From assembly GCF_001584725.1 (NCBI RefSeq), contig NZ_CP014606.1, positions 186,001 to 250,000 of the forward strand: a stretch of DNA of 64,000 nt. The letters are read 5' to 3'. This document shows, one piece after another, positions 30,788 to 40,354 of the stretch. Under the pieces are notes generated by a model. That model had not been told where the DNA came from. It did no database searches and saw only the letters and a program-made list of their open reading frames with translations. Position 1 is the stretch's first letter. Every line of letters begins with the position of its first letter. Position numbers and translations under genes: made by a program. Source of the stretch: an endosymbiont 'TC1' of Trimyema compressum (lineage in GTDB: Bacteria; Bacillota; TC1).

Positions 30788-30960
30788 TGCAATAAAAAAA
30801 TACGACAATGGAGACTTACCACAAGGCTTCATTAATATATTATTAATGCTTTAAGGCTAACAGTGATGAAGAGCGCGAACTGATATGCTTAACAATTCAA
30901 TCATGAATGGCTGGGAAAGTTAAGGGTACTCCTAGCGAGTTTAAAGGCTGAACAAAAAGA
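30788..30960 (+). repeat. Diverged partial copy of the phage replication gene segment
   Basis: The text KKYDNGDLPQGFINILLM and NSIMNGWE..VKGTPSEF resembles MRKYDNGDLTQGLINILL (32139-32200) and NNSIVNSWEIVYEIKGSPKR (32475-32540), with the region between them deleted. It is a decayed duplicate, in the same orientation, about 1.4 kb upstream. Confidence 0.65.
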
Positions 30961-31003
30961 GAATGGAGAGGAGTTATTTTAATAACAACAATTAAATGTT
31001 TAA

Positions 31004-31207
31004 TTGACGAAAAAAGAGCTAAAATTATTGATTGAAGAATCGGAAAGATACAGGGCTTTATGTGATGATTATATTTGTAATTCTAAGCCTTGTGTAGCTT
31101 CAATAAGACAGTATTTAGCTAAAAGAGATGTGCAATATTTTCATGAATTGGCAGATGAAAGAATCGCAAAATATGAGACTATAAAAGTGAAAGTTAAGGA
31201 GGAATAA
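31004..31207 (+). CDS. Small phage protein, uncharacterised
   Basis: A 67-residue acidic helical protein with a TTG start and no recognised domain (MTKKELKLLIEESERYRALCDDYICNSKPC...). It ends one base before the HNH gene start, consistent with translational coupling. It is uninterrupted, one of the few intact frames in this remnant. Confidence 0.55.
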   Translation: MTKKELKLLIEESERYRALCDDYICNSKPCVASIRQYLAKRDVQYFHELADERIAKYETIKVKVKEE

Positions 31208-31208
31208 A

Positions 31209-31525
31209 ATGGCAAATAACAGAAAATCATTAAGTGAAAAAACTGGATTTGAAGTTTTTAAAAAAGATATGTTTGCTTGTAAATATTGTGGTAGGCAATC
31301 ACCTTTAGTGGTATTAGAAGTTGACCATATAAAGCCGGTTGCAGAGGGTGGAACTAACGGAATAAAAAATCTTATTACTTCTCTTGTTTTGACTGTAACA
31401 GGGGAAAAGGAAAAAGAAAGTTAACTGATCTAACAGAAGCGCAAAAATCTTCTGATGAAATAATTAAATTAGCAATGAAAACAGAGCAATCAAAGATGAT
31501 TCTAAAATGGAAGGATAACTTTTAA
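31209..31525 (+). pseudogene. HNH endonuclease, frameshifted
   Basis: The zinc-binding CKYCGRQ, the core LEVDHIKPVAEGGTNGIKNL and a second pair CFDCNRGKG (in the shifted frame) define an HNH nuclease. One indel near 31378 separates the two parts, so the metal-binding fold cannot form. The tail DLTEAQKSSDEIIKLAMKTEQSKMILKWKDNF ends at 31525. In phages such proteins cut DNA during packaging or homing. Confidence 0.82.
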
Positions 31526-31533
31526 AACAATCA

Positions 31534-31764
31534 CATAAAGAAGTTGTTGAAGTGCTAAATATATTCCATGAATGTTATGACAACGTAATTTTAAATGAAG
31601 ATGAATTTGCGAAAAACAATAAAGATTATCAGACCGTAGCAAAGGCTATTTCGGAATTTGGATTAGTAAATGTTATACAGGGTCCATTTACCCTTTACTC
31701 TCAATATTCAAATATTTACAGAGCAGTAAGTAGCCTTGGAGGGCTTTTGTATAATCGCCCATAA
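31534..31764 (+). CDS. Phage protein fragment, uncharacterised
   Basis: An open stretch encodes SHKEVVEVLNIFHECYDNVILNEDEFAKNNKDYQTVAKAISEFGLVNVIQGPFTLYSQYSNIYRAVSSLGG, mainly helical. It starts nine bases after the HNH stop and could be a fragment of a longer protein fused to it in other phages. No motif is recognised. Confidence 0.4.
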   Translation, partial: HKEVVEVLNIFHECYDNVILNEDEFAKNNKDYQTVAKAISEFGLVNVIQGPFTLYSQYSNIYRAVSSLGGLLYNRP

Positions 31765-31780
31765 AGGTGGGGTGTTAAAA

Positions 31781-32348
31781 ATGGCAAACAGAAACGTAAA
31801 CAGTTATTTTTGGGAAGATGAAAAAGTCACCAACTTTACACCAGAAGATAGATATTTTATGTTATTTTTACTTACCAACCCTAATTCAAATTTACTTGGA
31901 ATCTATCAAATTACACTTAAAAAATATCATTTTACACTGGGTACACTGATGATACTATTAAGTATTTGCTTGAAAGATTTGAGAAATACGGAGTTATTAA
32001 GCATTCAAAAGAGACCAGCAAGAAGCTATATTAAAGTACCTAAACATATGGTATTACAAAGGGTGGAAAGCCTATAGAGGACTGTATTACAAGAGATTTG
32101 AAGAGGGTTAAAATAAGAACTTGATTAGGGATGTACTTAATTCGATGAGAAAGTACGACAACGGAGATTTAACACAAGGATTGATTAATATACTATTAAT
32201 ACTTAATACTTATATTAATGATATAGATATAGATATGGATATAATCGTACCCCCTATCTTTAACGATACGTTGGACGATTCATCAAAACTAAAATCAGTG
32301 CGAAAACAAGAAAAGAAGAAAGCGGTTTATTTTGAATCTGAATCTTGA
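31781..32348 (+). pseudogene. DnaD-like phage replication initiator, broken
   Basis: The N-terminal winged-helix part reads MANRNVNSYFWEDEKVTNFTPEDRYFMLFLLTNPNSNLLGIYQITLKK, which is typical of phage replisome organisers. The following helix-turn-helix is corrupted near 31930-32000 by indels. The C-terminal part IRDVLNSMRKYDNGDLTQGLINILL..YINDIDIDMDI is in another frame. The DnaC-like gene downstream is its expected partner. Confidence 0.75.
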
Positions 32349-32596
32349 ATACAGTATTTCTTGAATTTCTAGAACTTAGAAAATCACTTAAAGCTAAAAA
32401 CACGGATAAGGCTATCAGGTTACTAGTTAATCAGCTTAATAAAGCAAGTAATGATTCAGAACGAGAGCAGATGCTTAATAATTCTATCGTGAATAGCTGG
32501 GAAATTGTATATGAAATTAAGGGTAGTCCTAAAAGACAAACATTGCCGTTTGAGCCAAAAAGGAAATGGGACAGTGGAATGGAGGATAAAGTGTGA
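32345..32596 (+). CDS. Phage protein, uncharacterised
   Basis: An 83-residue frame (NTVFLEFLELRKSLKAKNTDKAIRLLVNQLNKASNDSEREQMLNNSIVNSWEIVYEIKGSP) with a helical repeat-like pattern and a basic tail. It could be the C-terminal part of the preceding initiator gene in an intact phage, because replisome organisers often end with such a KxNSWEIVYEIK region. It overlaps the previous stop by four bases. Confidence 0.5.
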   Translation: MNTVFLEFLELRKSLKAKNTDKAIRLLVNQLNKASNDSEREQMLNNSIVNSWEIVYEIKGSPKRQTLPFEPKRKWDSGMEDKV

Positions 32597-33195
32597 TTAA
32601 GAATATGCTCGATAAATTAAAAATAAATAACACGCCTAGAAGCTATCAATGCAATAAGTGCAAAGACACACTGGCTATATGCTTGGGAGTAAAGGCACAT
32701 ATAGTCTATGTGATTGCATGAAAGCCAAATCCTTTAAATCAACTATCCCGGCTAAATACATAGACGAAATTGACACCATTGATTTTGACGTTTACAAGAA
32801 CAAGCAGGCAATTACAACTGCTTAAAAAAAGTAAATTCAAATAGCATGGATAGCGATTGGTTAGGCTATTACATTTACGGCTCATATGGAGCAGGAAAAA
32901 CCTTACTGGCTTGCAAGATGCTAAAGCTCTTAGATTAAACAGCATATCGTAAAATTCATAACTTCAAGTGATTATGTTGAAAAAATCAAGAAAACATTTA
33001 ACAGTATTCGTAGCTAGTGAAATGTTCAACTTGATTAATTATCGCAACAATCAGAATTTAATAACAATCATCACAAGTAATTTTAAACTTGATGATGTTG
33101 CCGAAAAGTTTGGCGATAGAGGGGAAGCGATTAGTAGCAGGTGTTGTCAACTTGGTTATTTGAACGTATTTACAGATGAGGATATGAGGAGATGA
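32593..33195 (+). pseudogene. DnaC-like helicase loader, broken
   Basis: The N-terminal zinc motif QCNKCKDT...LCDCMKAKSFKSTIP is followed by YIYGSYGAGKTLLACKM (Walker A). After several stops near 32940-33010 the text resumes at MFNLINYRNNQNLITIITSNFKLDDVAEKFGDRGEAISSR (sensor region and arginine finger). The Walker B part is deleted. The normal protein of about 270 residues loads the replicative helicase. Confidence 0.78.
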
Positions 33196-33500
33196 GAGTA
33201 GGGTTATTGCAAGTTGATGACCTGGAATTCCAACAGCGGAATAGAAGAAAACACGAATTAATTAAATATATTCAAAATATGTTAAAAGATACATATGATA
33301 TTATTATTCATTCTGAGGGATACTCCGACGATAGGACTATTTTGTTAAAATCAAAACAGGAATATAAAACGGAAGAAGAGAGACAATGTATTTAATGAGG
33401 TTGCTGTACTATTACATGGTGAGAATGACTATAAGTCTAGGGGCTTTAATGGCTTAACTAAAGTACCATTTACTCCAACAGTAAAACTTTAGTTTAATGA
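33192..33500 (+). pseudogene. Phage protein remnant
   Basis: A frame encodes MRVGLLQVDDLEFQQRNRRKHELIKYIQNMLKDTYDIIIHSEGYSDDRTILLKSKQ before stops. Further text to about 33500 gives HGENDYKSRGFNGLTKVPFTPTVKL in another frame. Unrecognised. Confidence 0.35.
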
Positions 33501-33557
33501 CTAGGAGGATTGAATCATGGTATTAACAAGAGAAAATAAGGAATAATAAAGAAATAT

Positions 33558-33819
33558 TTAATCCTTCCCACCTTTAGGAACTTGAAAAGAGAAATGCAGG
33601 AAACCGTCGCTAAGGTAAGGAATATACATAAGCAGTTTTTCTATAGAAGGGAGGGTAAAATTAATAGACATATGCCTCTTTCTTCTTTTATAATCATTCA
33701 ATGCTCTATCTTCTGAATCGAATATGCTTATGTGTTCTATCTTGTCACTGTCCCACTTATCACATACTATCCATACTGACTGCATAGCCTTCTTTACATT
33801 ATGATAAGAGTTTACCTTT
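33558..33819 (-). pseudogene. Uncharacterised phage-type gene cut by IS copy 2
   Basis: Minus-strand text KVNSYHNVKKAMQSVWIVCDKWDSDKIEHISIFDSEDRALNDYKRRKRHMSINFTLPSIEKLLMYIPYLSDG looks like a small phage protein. Its N-terminus is removed at the IS edge, and no matching start is found beyond the IS. The insertion was therefore accompanied by loss of DNA. Confidence 0.45.
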
Positions 33820-35084
33820 TGGACATATACTAAAAAAGTAGACAGGAAAAAGTGAAACATGTTTTAAATAAGTAGACACATAAGAAAGGATAAAATTATG
33901 AATAATTACAAGAAATACGATGAAGAATTTAAAAAAAGTATTGTTAATTTACACCAAAACGGTAAAACTCAATCCCAACTTTCTAAAGAATATGGTGTCT
34001 CCATGTCTGCTTTACACAAGTGGATTAAACTTTATTCTCAGGTTAGAATTGATGATGATACTATTCTAACCGCTAAGCAGATTAAGGATCTTCAAAAGCG
34101 TAATGCTCGACTCTAGGAGGAAAATATCATTTTAAAAAAAGCAATTGCCATATTCACGCCTCACTCAGACAAAGATTAATGGCTGTTCATACCCTTCGTT
34201 TTCAGCACGCTATCTCTTTTCTTTGTCATGTCCTTAAAGTGAACCGCAGCTCCTATTACAAATACTTTTCGGAAAAACTTTCTCCTAGAACTATTGAGAA
34301 TTAAAAACTCCGTCAGCTTATTCTCGGAGATTTGTCATCTTACTAAGAGACGTATTGGCCCATCTAAGATTAAGGCTCTTCTTTCCTATGACTATGGCAT
34401 CAACATCAGTATTGGTAGAGCGAGCCGCCTGATGACTGACATGAATCTTCCTAAAATGCCTACTATCAAACTTCGGTTTATTCATCCGAGGTCTATTCCC
34501 AATTTTGATTGCCCTAACTACCTAAATCAAAATTTTAATGTTCCTCAGCCCAATCAAGTCTGGGCTAGTGACATTACCTATATTAATTTAAATGCCTCTT
34601 TTGCTTATCTCTGTGTTATTATGGATTTATTTTCTCGTAAAATTATTGCTTGGAAGCTCTCTCTTAAAATTGATACTTCTCTTGTTAAGGATACTTTTAT
34701 CAAAGCCTTTTATTCTCAAAAACCTTCTACTTCTCTTATTTTTCATTCTGACAGAGGTTCCCAATATACTTCTTTTATCTTTAGAAAGCTCCTTGATTCT
34801 TTTGGTATCATTCAATCTTTTTCTAAGCTTTCTCATCCTTGGGACAATGCTGTCGTTGAGTCCTTTTTAAATATATGAAAAAAGAAGAAATTCTTCGTAG
34901 GTCTTTTTCTTCCTTTGCTCAAATTAAGCTTTCCTGCTTTGAACACATTGAGGGCTTCTACAACCCCCTATACGTCCCCACTCTGCTAATAACATTCTTT
35001 CTCCTAATTCCAAAGAAGACTATTTTTTCACTTCTATTAAAACTTAATTTCACTTTTTCTATCTACTCTATTGACATTCTTCCA
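33820..35084 (+). mobile_element. IS3-family insertion sequence, copy 2
   Basis: Same 1,265-bp element as at 9962-11226 and 50889-52153, in plus orientation, with TGGACATATACT at the left end and the complement of TGGAAGAATGTC at the right. The two flanks do not belong to one gene: phage text on the left, another IS's OrfA on the right. A deletion or rearrangement thus happened at this copy. The left flank CCTTT before TGGACA also occurs at copy 1. Confidence 0.93.
33898..35047 (+). pseudogene. IS3-family transposase, dead, copy 2
   Basis: OrfA occupies 33898-34116 and ends at the shared TAG. The OrfB core reads in one frame from 34294 to 34878 (SDITYI, HSDRGSQYTS, NAVVESFL). It stops at TGA just after the catalytic Glu, where a base is missing before YMKKEEI. 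The shared nonsense (ENK to EN-stop near 34303) and frame change lie upstream of the core. Copies 2 and 3 seem identical over the parts I compared. Confidence 0.9.
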
Positions 35085-35393
35085 AGCCTCCTCATAGTAT
35101 ATTCGCTTCCATACTATCAACGTTGAGTCAGATGGTATCCCGAAATGAATGGCTGTTTGAAATAGAGATAGCTTTTTATCATGCATATATTCTATTACAG
35201 ATGCTTTAAAATTACCAGAATAACTACTTTTTTCATTATTAAACCTTCTGGCCCATATTGTTTGTACATTTCTACCCATCCATAGACTGCTTTTTTATCT
35301 GCCCTAATATTTTTGCACTTGCTCTTAAGCCCATTCCTTTTTCTAATACCCTTAGTACTGCTTCTAGTTTTTCTTCATCACTGTATTTTGACA
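35085..35393 (-). pseudogene. Remnant of a second, unrelated IS3-type OrfA
   Basis: Minus-strand text MSKYSDEEKLEAVLRVLEKGMGLRASAKILG, a frame change near 35285, then VYGWVEMYKQYGPEGL and NFKASVIEYMHDKKLSLFQTAIHFGIPSDSTLIVWKRIYYEE show the duplicated helix-turn-helix of an IS3-family OrfA. It differs from the OrfA of the three repeated copies. It is cut off by the right end of IS copy 2, so it is the older insertion. Confidence 0.8.
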
Positions 35394-35525
35394 TGAAAAA
35401 TGCACCTCCTTATATTTGTCCAATATTTGGGGTTCACTTCACAAATAGCTTAAGGAGTTTTGCTATACAGATAAAATATGATGTGGTATAATTTTTAATG
35501 TACCCATTAATGATAAGTGGTATTC

Positions 35526-35574
35526 ACTAACAAGAGAAGACATAGTCTGGAAAGAAATGTCTTTTTTTGTTAGT
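35526..35574 (+). terminator. Long interrupted hairpin, probable terminator
   Basis: The outer arms ACTAACAA/TTGTTAGT and inner arms AAGACAT/ATGTCTT form a stem with small bulges, and the 3' side contains a run of seven T. Confidence 0.6.
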
Positions 35575-35585
35575 TAAAAAAGGGC

Positions 35586-35835
35586 AACAAAAAAGCCAAT
35601 CTATAATGGGCTGGCTTCTTTGCTATGCTACAAAATTTGGGGTACTATTAAATGAAAAATAGTACAATAAAAATACAACATGATATATTAAATTATACAA
35701 CCCCTAAGTTAATATTTTTTGCTATATATAATATTAAATCTGTATTTAGGTAAAAAGTGTTTTCTGTAAAAATGTTACTAAATTGTTACTTTTGTATATT
35801 CGGGTGTTGTGAGATGGCTTTAAATAAGGGGTTTG
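35586..35835. repeat. Diverged intergenic repeat B, copy 1
   Basis: It resembles 45478-45665. Both copies begin with an AAGCCAATC hairpin, continue through an AATTATACAAC..CCTAA block and share TGTAAAAATGTTACTAAA. It is non-coding. It lies directly against the truncated 5' end of the aldehyde oxidoreductase gene, so it may mark a deletion end point. Confidence 0.6.
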
Positions 35836-35841
35836 TGATAA

Positions 35842-37111
35842 TTAAGCTATTAGAGGTACAAATGAAGTGCAAATTGCTGACTCTGCTAAATTTAAAAGCG
35901 CAATTTCAGCTATTTTAAAAGAATTTAAAGCAAGTCCAATGGCGTATCCTGTTTTCTCTAAAACGGGGTTCTCTGCCTGTGCTATTGATGCAACTGCTGC
36001 ATTAGGTGTATTTCCGTCCTATAATTGGCAAAATAATACTGAAGAAGAATGGGAAGAAACTATTGGACCAAGAGAGCTCTAGCTAGTTTTGATAAAACCC
36101 GTAACCCATGTTATAATTGCCCAATTGCCTGCAGCCAAGTAAGAATGTCTGAAGAGGGAGACTATGCTGGTATTTCATCGTAAGGACCAGAGTATGAAAT
36201 AATGTATTCCTTAGGATCCATGATTGGGGTTTCTGATCCAGCTGCAATAATTGCAGGTGATCGACTTTGTGATGAATTAGGAATTGATTCTATTTCAGCA
36301 GGTGTTTCAATTTCCATGGCTATGGAGCTAATTGAAAAAGGCCTTTATAAAACAAATGATATTGCAGATTTAAAGTTTGGTAATGCAGATGCTGCATTGA
36401 CTATGCTTCGTAAGTTAGCTTATAGAGGAAGGTATTGGAGAAATTTTTGCAGATTGTACTAAACGAGCTGCAGAAATTATTGGTAACGGCTCTGACTACT
36501 ATGCACTACATGTAAAAGGCTTGGAACTTCCTGCTTATGATGTTAGAGGTCTAAAGGCTCATGGTTTGAATTTTGCTACCTGTGTTACACAGGTGCAGAC
36601 CATAATAAAGGTTATTCAAATCAAGAAGTATTTGGGTTGCCAGTTCCTTATCCTGTAGAACGTTTGGATATTAAGGGGAAGGGTATTCTAACTAAGTTTA
36701 ATCAAGATTTTTGTGGAACCTATGATGTTGCTACATTATGCGAGTTTCCAGCAACCTTAGCATTAGCAGAAACAGCTCAAAAATTAATCGGTGATTTACT
36801 GACAGCTACAACTGGCTGGGGTTATTCTGAAGAAGAAATTTGGGTTGTTGGAGAGCGTCTGAATAATATTTGTAGAATGTTTAATGTGAGAGACGGTTTC
36901 TCTAGAAAAGAAGATACTATGCCAGAGAGAATTATGGTTGAACCATTAAAATTTGGAGTATCTAAAGGAGAAGTGATTTCTCAAGAGAATTTAAGACACT
37001 ATGTTAGATGAGTATTATGAAGCTAGAAATTGGACCCAGAATGGTATTCCAACAATTGAGAAATTAAAAGAGCTAGGACTAGAGGATACTATTAATGATC
37101 TTCCTGCATAA
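35842..37111 (+). pseudogene. Aldehyde:ferredoxin oxidoreductase, 5'-truncated and broken
   Basis: This tungsten or molybdenum pterin enzyme oxidises aldehydes to acids with ferredoxin. The recognisable part starts at RGTNEVQIADSAKFKSAI (about residue 190 of 600) and includes RNPCYNCPIACSQV (the iron-sulfur cysteines), GPEYEIMYSLGSMIGVSDP, HVKGLELPAYDVRGLKAHGLNFATC and the C-terminal ERIMVEPLKFGVSKGEVIS. TAA at 36181-36183 replaces the Glu of the conserved EGPEYE. Frame changes lie near 36080, 36430, 36590 and 37000. The first third is deleted. A MoaD-like gene follows, as in many tungsten enzyme operons. Confidence 0.9.
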
Positions 37112-37136
37112 ATAATGGGATAGGAAGTGAACTGTT

Positions 37137-37437
37137 TTGATTCAAATAGAAGTAAAAGGTGTGGGTTTTTATAGAGATATTTTTAAAAAGGGGCACTTAA
37201 CAATTGATATTCCTTTTTCAGAAAATAATACGCCTACTGTTTTTACAGTTTTAAAAATATTAGATGAACTGTATAAAGGAGAAGTTGGAAAAGAACTCTA
37301 TTTAGAAGATGGAACCATAACAGATTGGTCAAGGATTCTTTTAAATGGAAGAGATATTCGTTTCCTAGCAGGGGATAAACTTTATGTAAAGAAACAATCA
37401 CTCTCTAATTTTAATGTCTGTTCTTGCTGGAGGATAA
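37137..37437 (+). pseudogene. MoaD/ThiS-family sulfur-carrier protein, frameshifted near its C-terminus
   Basis: The small ubiquitin-fold protein starts at TTG 37137 (MIQIEVKGVGFYRDIFKKGHLTIDIPF). It contains SRILLNGRDIRFLAGDKLYV, typical of the MoaD partners of aldehyde oxidoreductases. The carrier function needs a C-terminal Gly-Gly. In the read frame this is lost, but an adjacent frame gives SVLAGG and then a stop at 37437. One indel between about 37385 and 37415 therefore separates the body from its active tail. Confidence 0.8.
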
Positions 37438-37445
37438 GAAGATTT

Positions 37446-37482
37446 AAAGGCTACAATCAAATGATTATAGCCTTTCTTTTTT
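37446..37482. terminator. Terminator after the MoaD-like gene
   Basis: The arms AAAGGCTA and TAGCCTTT, with an added inner AAT/ATT pairing, are followed by CTTTTTTATT. Confidence 0.85.
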
Positions 37483-37553
37483 ATTGCAAATTGTAAATTA
37501 GTTTGTTGTCAAAAAAATGTTCTTATACTTGAGTTAATTGCCTTACAATTATT

Positions 37554-38474
37554 TTATCCAATACTTAATTTGTTCCATGATATTTCGGGTAAATTAGTAC
37601 CAATAACCCCAATAATTATAATAATAGTGCCAATAACTTGCATTAAAGAAAAACCTTCATGTAAGAAAATAACCCCAGAAAAATGGTGATTACAATAGAT
37701 AGATTTCCGAAAATGCTCATTTTTACTGCATTGATTTTTGAAAGTGAATAATTTGAAAGAAATGATGATGCCAATGATCCTGATAAACCTAGATATAATA
37801 TTGAAATTAAATATAAAGGATTAATAAGCGGTAGCCAATAACTGCCTAAGTTAGGATTAATTATATGATTAAATAAAGCCATTATATTGAAAAAAACAAA
37901 ACCCATTAGTGTCATTACATAAGTTAAACGGAATACGGAATATTTTTGAGTTTTTTCTAGCAAGAATACTGTAAATAGCAAATGACAAACAGGACATTAT
38001 GAATTATGATAAGAATAATACCAATTAATTTACTGCCTCCATCGTTCATGCCTTTTATACTAAATATTAAAATTACGCCTACAACAGATAAAATTGTAAA
38101 TATTTTTTGCGATAATGTAGTTTTTTCTTTAAAAAAATACTAGCTAAAATTAAAGTAAATATAGGTATAACTGCCTGAATAACCCCTGCTTCAGATGTGT
38201 TTGTTAACTCAACGCCAAAAACTTGAAAAACAAAAAAATAAAACAGGAAAAAGTAGCCAGTGGCAATATAGAAAGCAATTCACGACCTTTAATTAATAAA
38301 GATTTTTTTAATAAGAGCAATGATAACAATAATAATATATGCAAACAAAAATCGGTGAGCTAAAGCATCAATTGTATTACTATTTTCTAATGCAATTTTC
38401 AAAAATAAAAAAGAAAAACCAATAATTAAAGAATATACCAAAGCACCTAATGTACCTTTAGTTGTAGTTGTCAT
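37554..38474 (-). pseudogene. EamA-family (drug/metabolite) membrane transporter, broken
   Basis: The start MTTTTKGTLGALVYSLIIGFSFLFLKIALENSNTIDALAHRFLFAYIIIVIIALIKK gives the first two helices of a ten-helix EamA protein. After frame changes between about 38290 and 37980, more helices follow (LTYVMTLMGFVFFNIMALFNHII, YLISILYLGLSGSLASSFLSNYSLSKINAVKMSIFGNLSIVITIF). The last helix FSLMQVIGTIIIIIGVIGTNL is again in another frame and ends at 37554. The substrate is unknown. Confidence 0.85.
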
Positions 38475-39126
38475 TTTACGACCTCTTTCATAAATATAAT
38501 CTAAACTGTTTTTATAAATGCCAATCTTCTATGATAGAATTTAGAAATAGAGTTCCTGGATTTTAAATAACAGATTCTTTATTTATACTTTATGATAGTG
38601 CAAATGTCAAGAGGTAATAATTATATTATTTTATTTGCTTCTGGTATACACTTAGAGGTAGCATTTATTATTAATGCTAAATGCCCTAATTATTTTGTTT
38701 CAAAATAATTAAATTTTCATGAAAATACCTTTTACTGAGGTATTTTAGAAAAATGGAGAAAGAGTTTTTCTTAGAAATGACAATTGTTAATTTATTACTC
38801 AAAAAGAAATGAAGTATTTTGAAAAAAGTTAAAGAAAGTATTAGATATCTTTAAAAATTTAAAAAAAGTATGGTTTTTAAGCAAAAATATGTAATTCTTA
38901 ATGCATAAATCCTAATGCTGAACTTGAAAATGAAACGTTTAGTGACATGTTATGTGAAATATTAGTTTATAAGAGGTTAGAAGAAGACCTTTTTATAAAA
39001 AAGAATACTAGCTTCTAGAAAGCATTTTTTAGATATGAAGTTTTACTTACCTTGCTTGTTAGGTATTTCAATAGTCTTATGATTTAGCTTACTATTTTAC
39101 TTTTTCTCTTAATATGACCAATAAAT
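38475..39126. other. Non-coding or decayed stretch, about 650 bp
   Basis: AT-rich DNA without a clear gene. A 30-residue stretch near 38920-39010 (NPNAELENETFSDMLCEILVYKRLEEDLFIKK) might be the end of a lost gene. I cannot assign it. No RNA structure was recognised. Confidence 0.45.
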
Positions 39127-39191
39127 AGGTACCTTAATAATTGCCTTGCTTTTTTAGTAAAAAGGTGCTAATATATAAATGCGAGGTACCT
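39127..39191 (+). promoter_or_regulatory. marR promoter flanked by two AGGTACCT palindromes
   Basis: AGGTACCT at 39127-39134 and again at 39184-39191 bracket a promoter with -35 TTGCTT (39146-39151), 17-base spacer and -10 TAATAT (39169-39174). The sites share the extended form TAGGTACCT or AGGTACCTA. This fits autorepression by the downstream MarR protein. Confidence 0.7.
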
Positions 39192-39214
39192 AAGTATTTA
39201 AAGGAGGTGTAATT

Positions 39215-39748
39215 ATGGATAACACTATAAATGAAAACAAAGATGTATCGCAAAAACTATATACGCTTTTTCGACGGTGCTCACATAGCTTAAGTCGAGG
39301 GCATCAGTATGGTGGCAGTATGCATCCTAGCCAATTCCGAATATTGATGCTAATATCTAAAAAGGAATCTGTTACTCAAGGAGAGCTTTTGGCGATTATG
39401 GGAATAAGGGCGGCTTCATTAAGTCAACTTCTATGTAAAATTGAAAGAAAAGGGTTGATTAGTCGTTCGAAAGATCTAGAAGATAAACGCTCGGTAGTTA
39501 TTTCTATAACAGATCTTGGAGAAGCAGTTCTTAAAGAAAGTATGAATGATCAACAAACTAAATTTAAAGAGCTTTTTTCTTCTTTATCTGAAGAAGAACA
39601 GTTTAATTTGAGTAATCTTTTAGAAAAATTACTAACATCATGGAATGAAGATTGCTATTACAACAGTGATAAAAGAAATAAAAATCAACGTAGAAAAAGG
39701 ATGTGTGGACATTCTTATAAAGAACGCCATGGTAATGATGGTGATTAA
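39215..39748 (+). CDS. MarR-family transcriptional regulator
   Basis: The intact 177-residue protein has a winged helix (HPSQFRILMLISKKESVTQGELLAIMGIRAASLSQLLCKIERKGLISRSKDLEDKRSVVISIT). The wing motif DKRSVVISIT is characteristic. The dimerisation helices flank it. The last 25 residues (NSDKRNKNQRRKRMCGHSYKERHGNDGD) form an unusual basic tail with Cys and His residues, perhaps metal-responsive. It follows AAAGGAGGTG. No intact transporter lies beside it, although MarR genes often precede multidrug exporters, so its remaining target may be itself. Confidence 0.9.
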   Translation: MDNTINENKDVSQKLYTLFRRCSHSLSRGHQYGGSMHPSQFRILMLISKKESVTQGELLAIMGIRAASLSQLLCKIERKGLISRSKDLEDKRSVVISITDLGEAVLKESMNDQQTKFKELFSSLSEEEQFNLSNLLEKLLTSWNEDCYYNSDKRNKNQRRKRMCGHSYKERHGNDGD

Positions 39749-39766
39749 TAGCTTTAAAGATTTTTT

Positions 39767-39814
39767 AATCAAAATAGAAGTCTGCTTTTATAAAAGCAGA
39801 CTTCTATTTTGATT
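39767..39814. terminator. Terminator of marR: 24-bp perfect inverted repeat
   Basis: The arms start AATCAAAATAGAAG and are exactly complementary over 24 bases with essentially no spacer. It contains A and T runs suited to termination in both directions. Confidence 0.88.
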
Positions 39815-39829
39815 AAGTTGTGTTTTTAT

Positions 39830-40140
39830 AAACTAGTTGTCAGCATGAATATAAAAATCTGAATCTGTTTTAAAATTAAGTGTTGCAAAATGAAGTCCTT
39901 GAGAAGGATAGTTTACTTTTCTTAGAATTTAATTATGATTAGAAATAATTAAGGCAATAACTCTTTTTTGAACCATGTTTTGTAGACAATACTTTCAATG
40001 GAAATTCTTGATTCCTTAGTATCAGCAATAATTTTAATTGTAAAAATATCATTTCCAGATTCCGGCTGTGTTTATCTGGAAATGAGACTATTATTAATCC
40101 CTCCTGGATAAAAAGTTGAAAGAATACCATCTAACCATAG
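39830..40140 (-). other. Unidentified gene remnant
   Basis: Minus-strand pieces such as RKVNYPSQGLHFATLNFKTDSDFYIHADN and IFLQLKLLLILRNQEFPLKVL lie in different frames with many stops. It looks like a decayed gene of at least 90 codons, but no family could be recognised. Confidence 0.35.
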
Positions 40141-40354
40141 TTCTAAGTAGGTAGCTGAAATAATTAGTGTAGTCAATTTAATTTCTAAATTTTTTTACCT
40201 TCAATATATGAAATAGATGATATGTTTTTGTCTTAAATTATTAGATTTGGCAATATTCTTTATTAAAGGAATCTTAATGTGATTAAGTCGCTGAGTCTAG
40301 TAATAACTATTTGTATAATAATACCTAAAGTCTAAAGCTGAAAGTAGGGAGAAT

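Larger units (their letters stand above)
29776..33819. mobile_element. Decayed prophage early/replication region
   Basis: An XRE repressor on the minus strand, then rightward small proteins, an HNH nuclease, a DnaD-like replication initiator and a DnaC-like loader stand in the usual order of an early region of a Firmicute siphophage. No integrase, terminase, capsid or lysis gene is present. The left end lies inside a host glycosyltransferase gene near 29775. The right end is at IS copy 2. Nearly every gene is broken, so this is a remnant. Confidence 0.82.
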
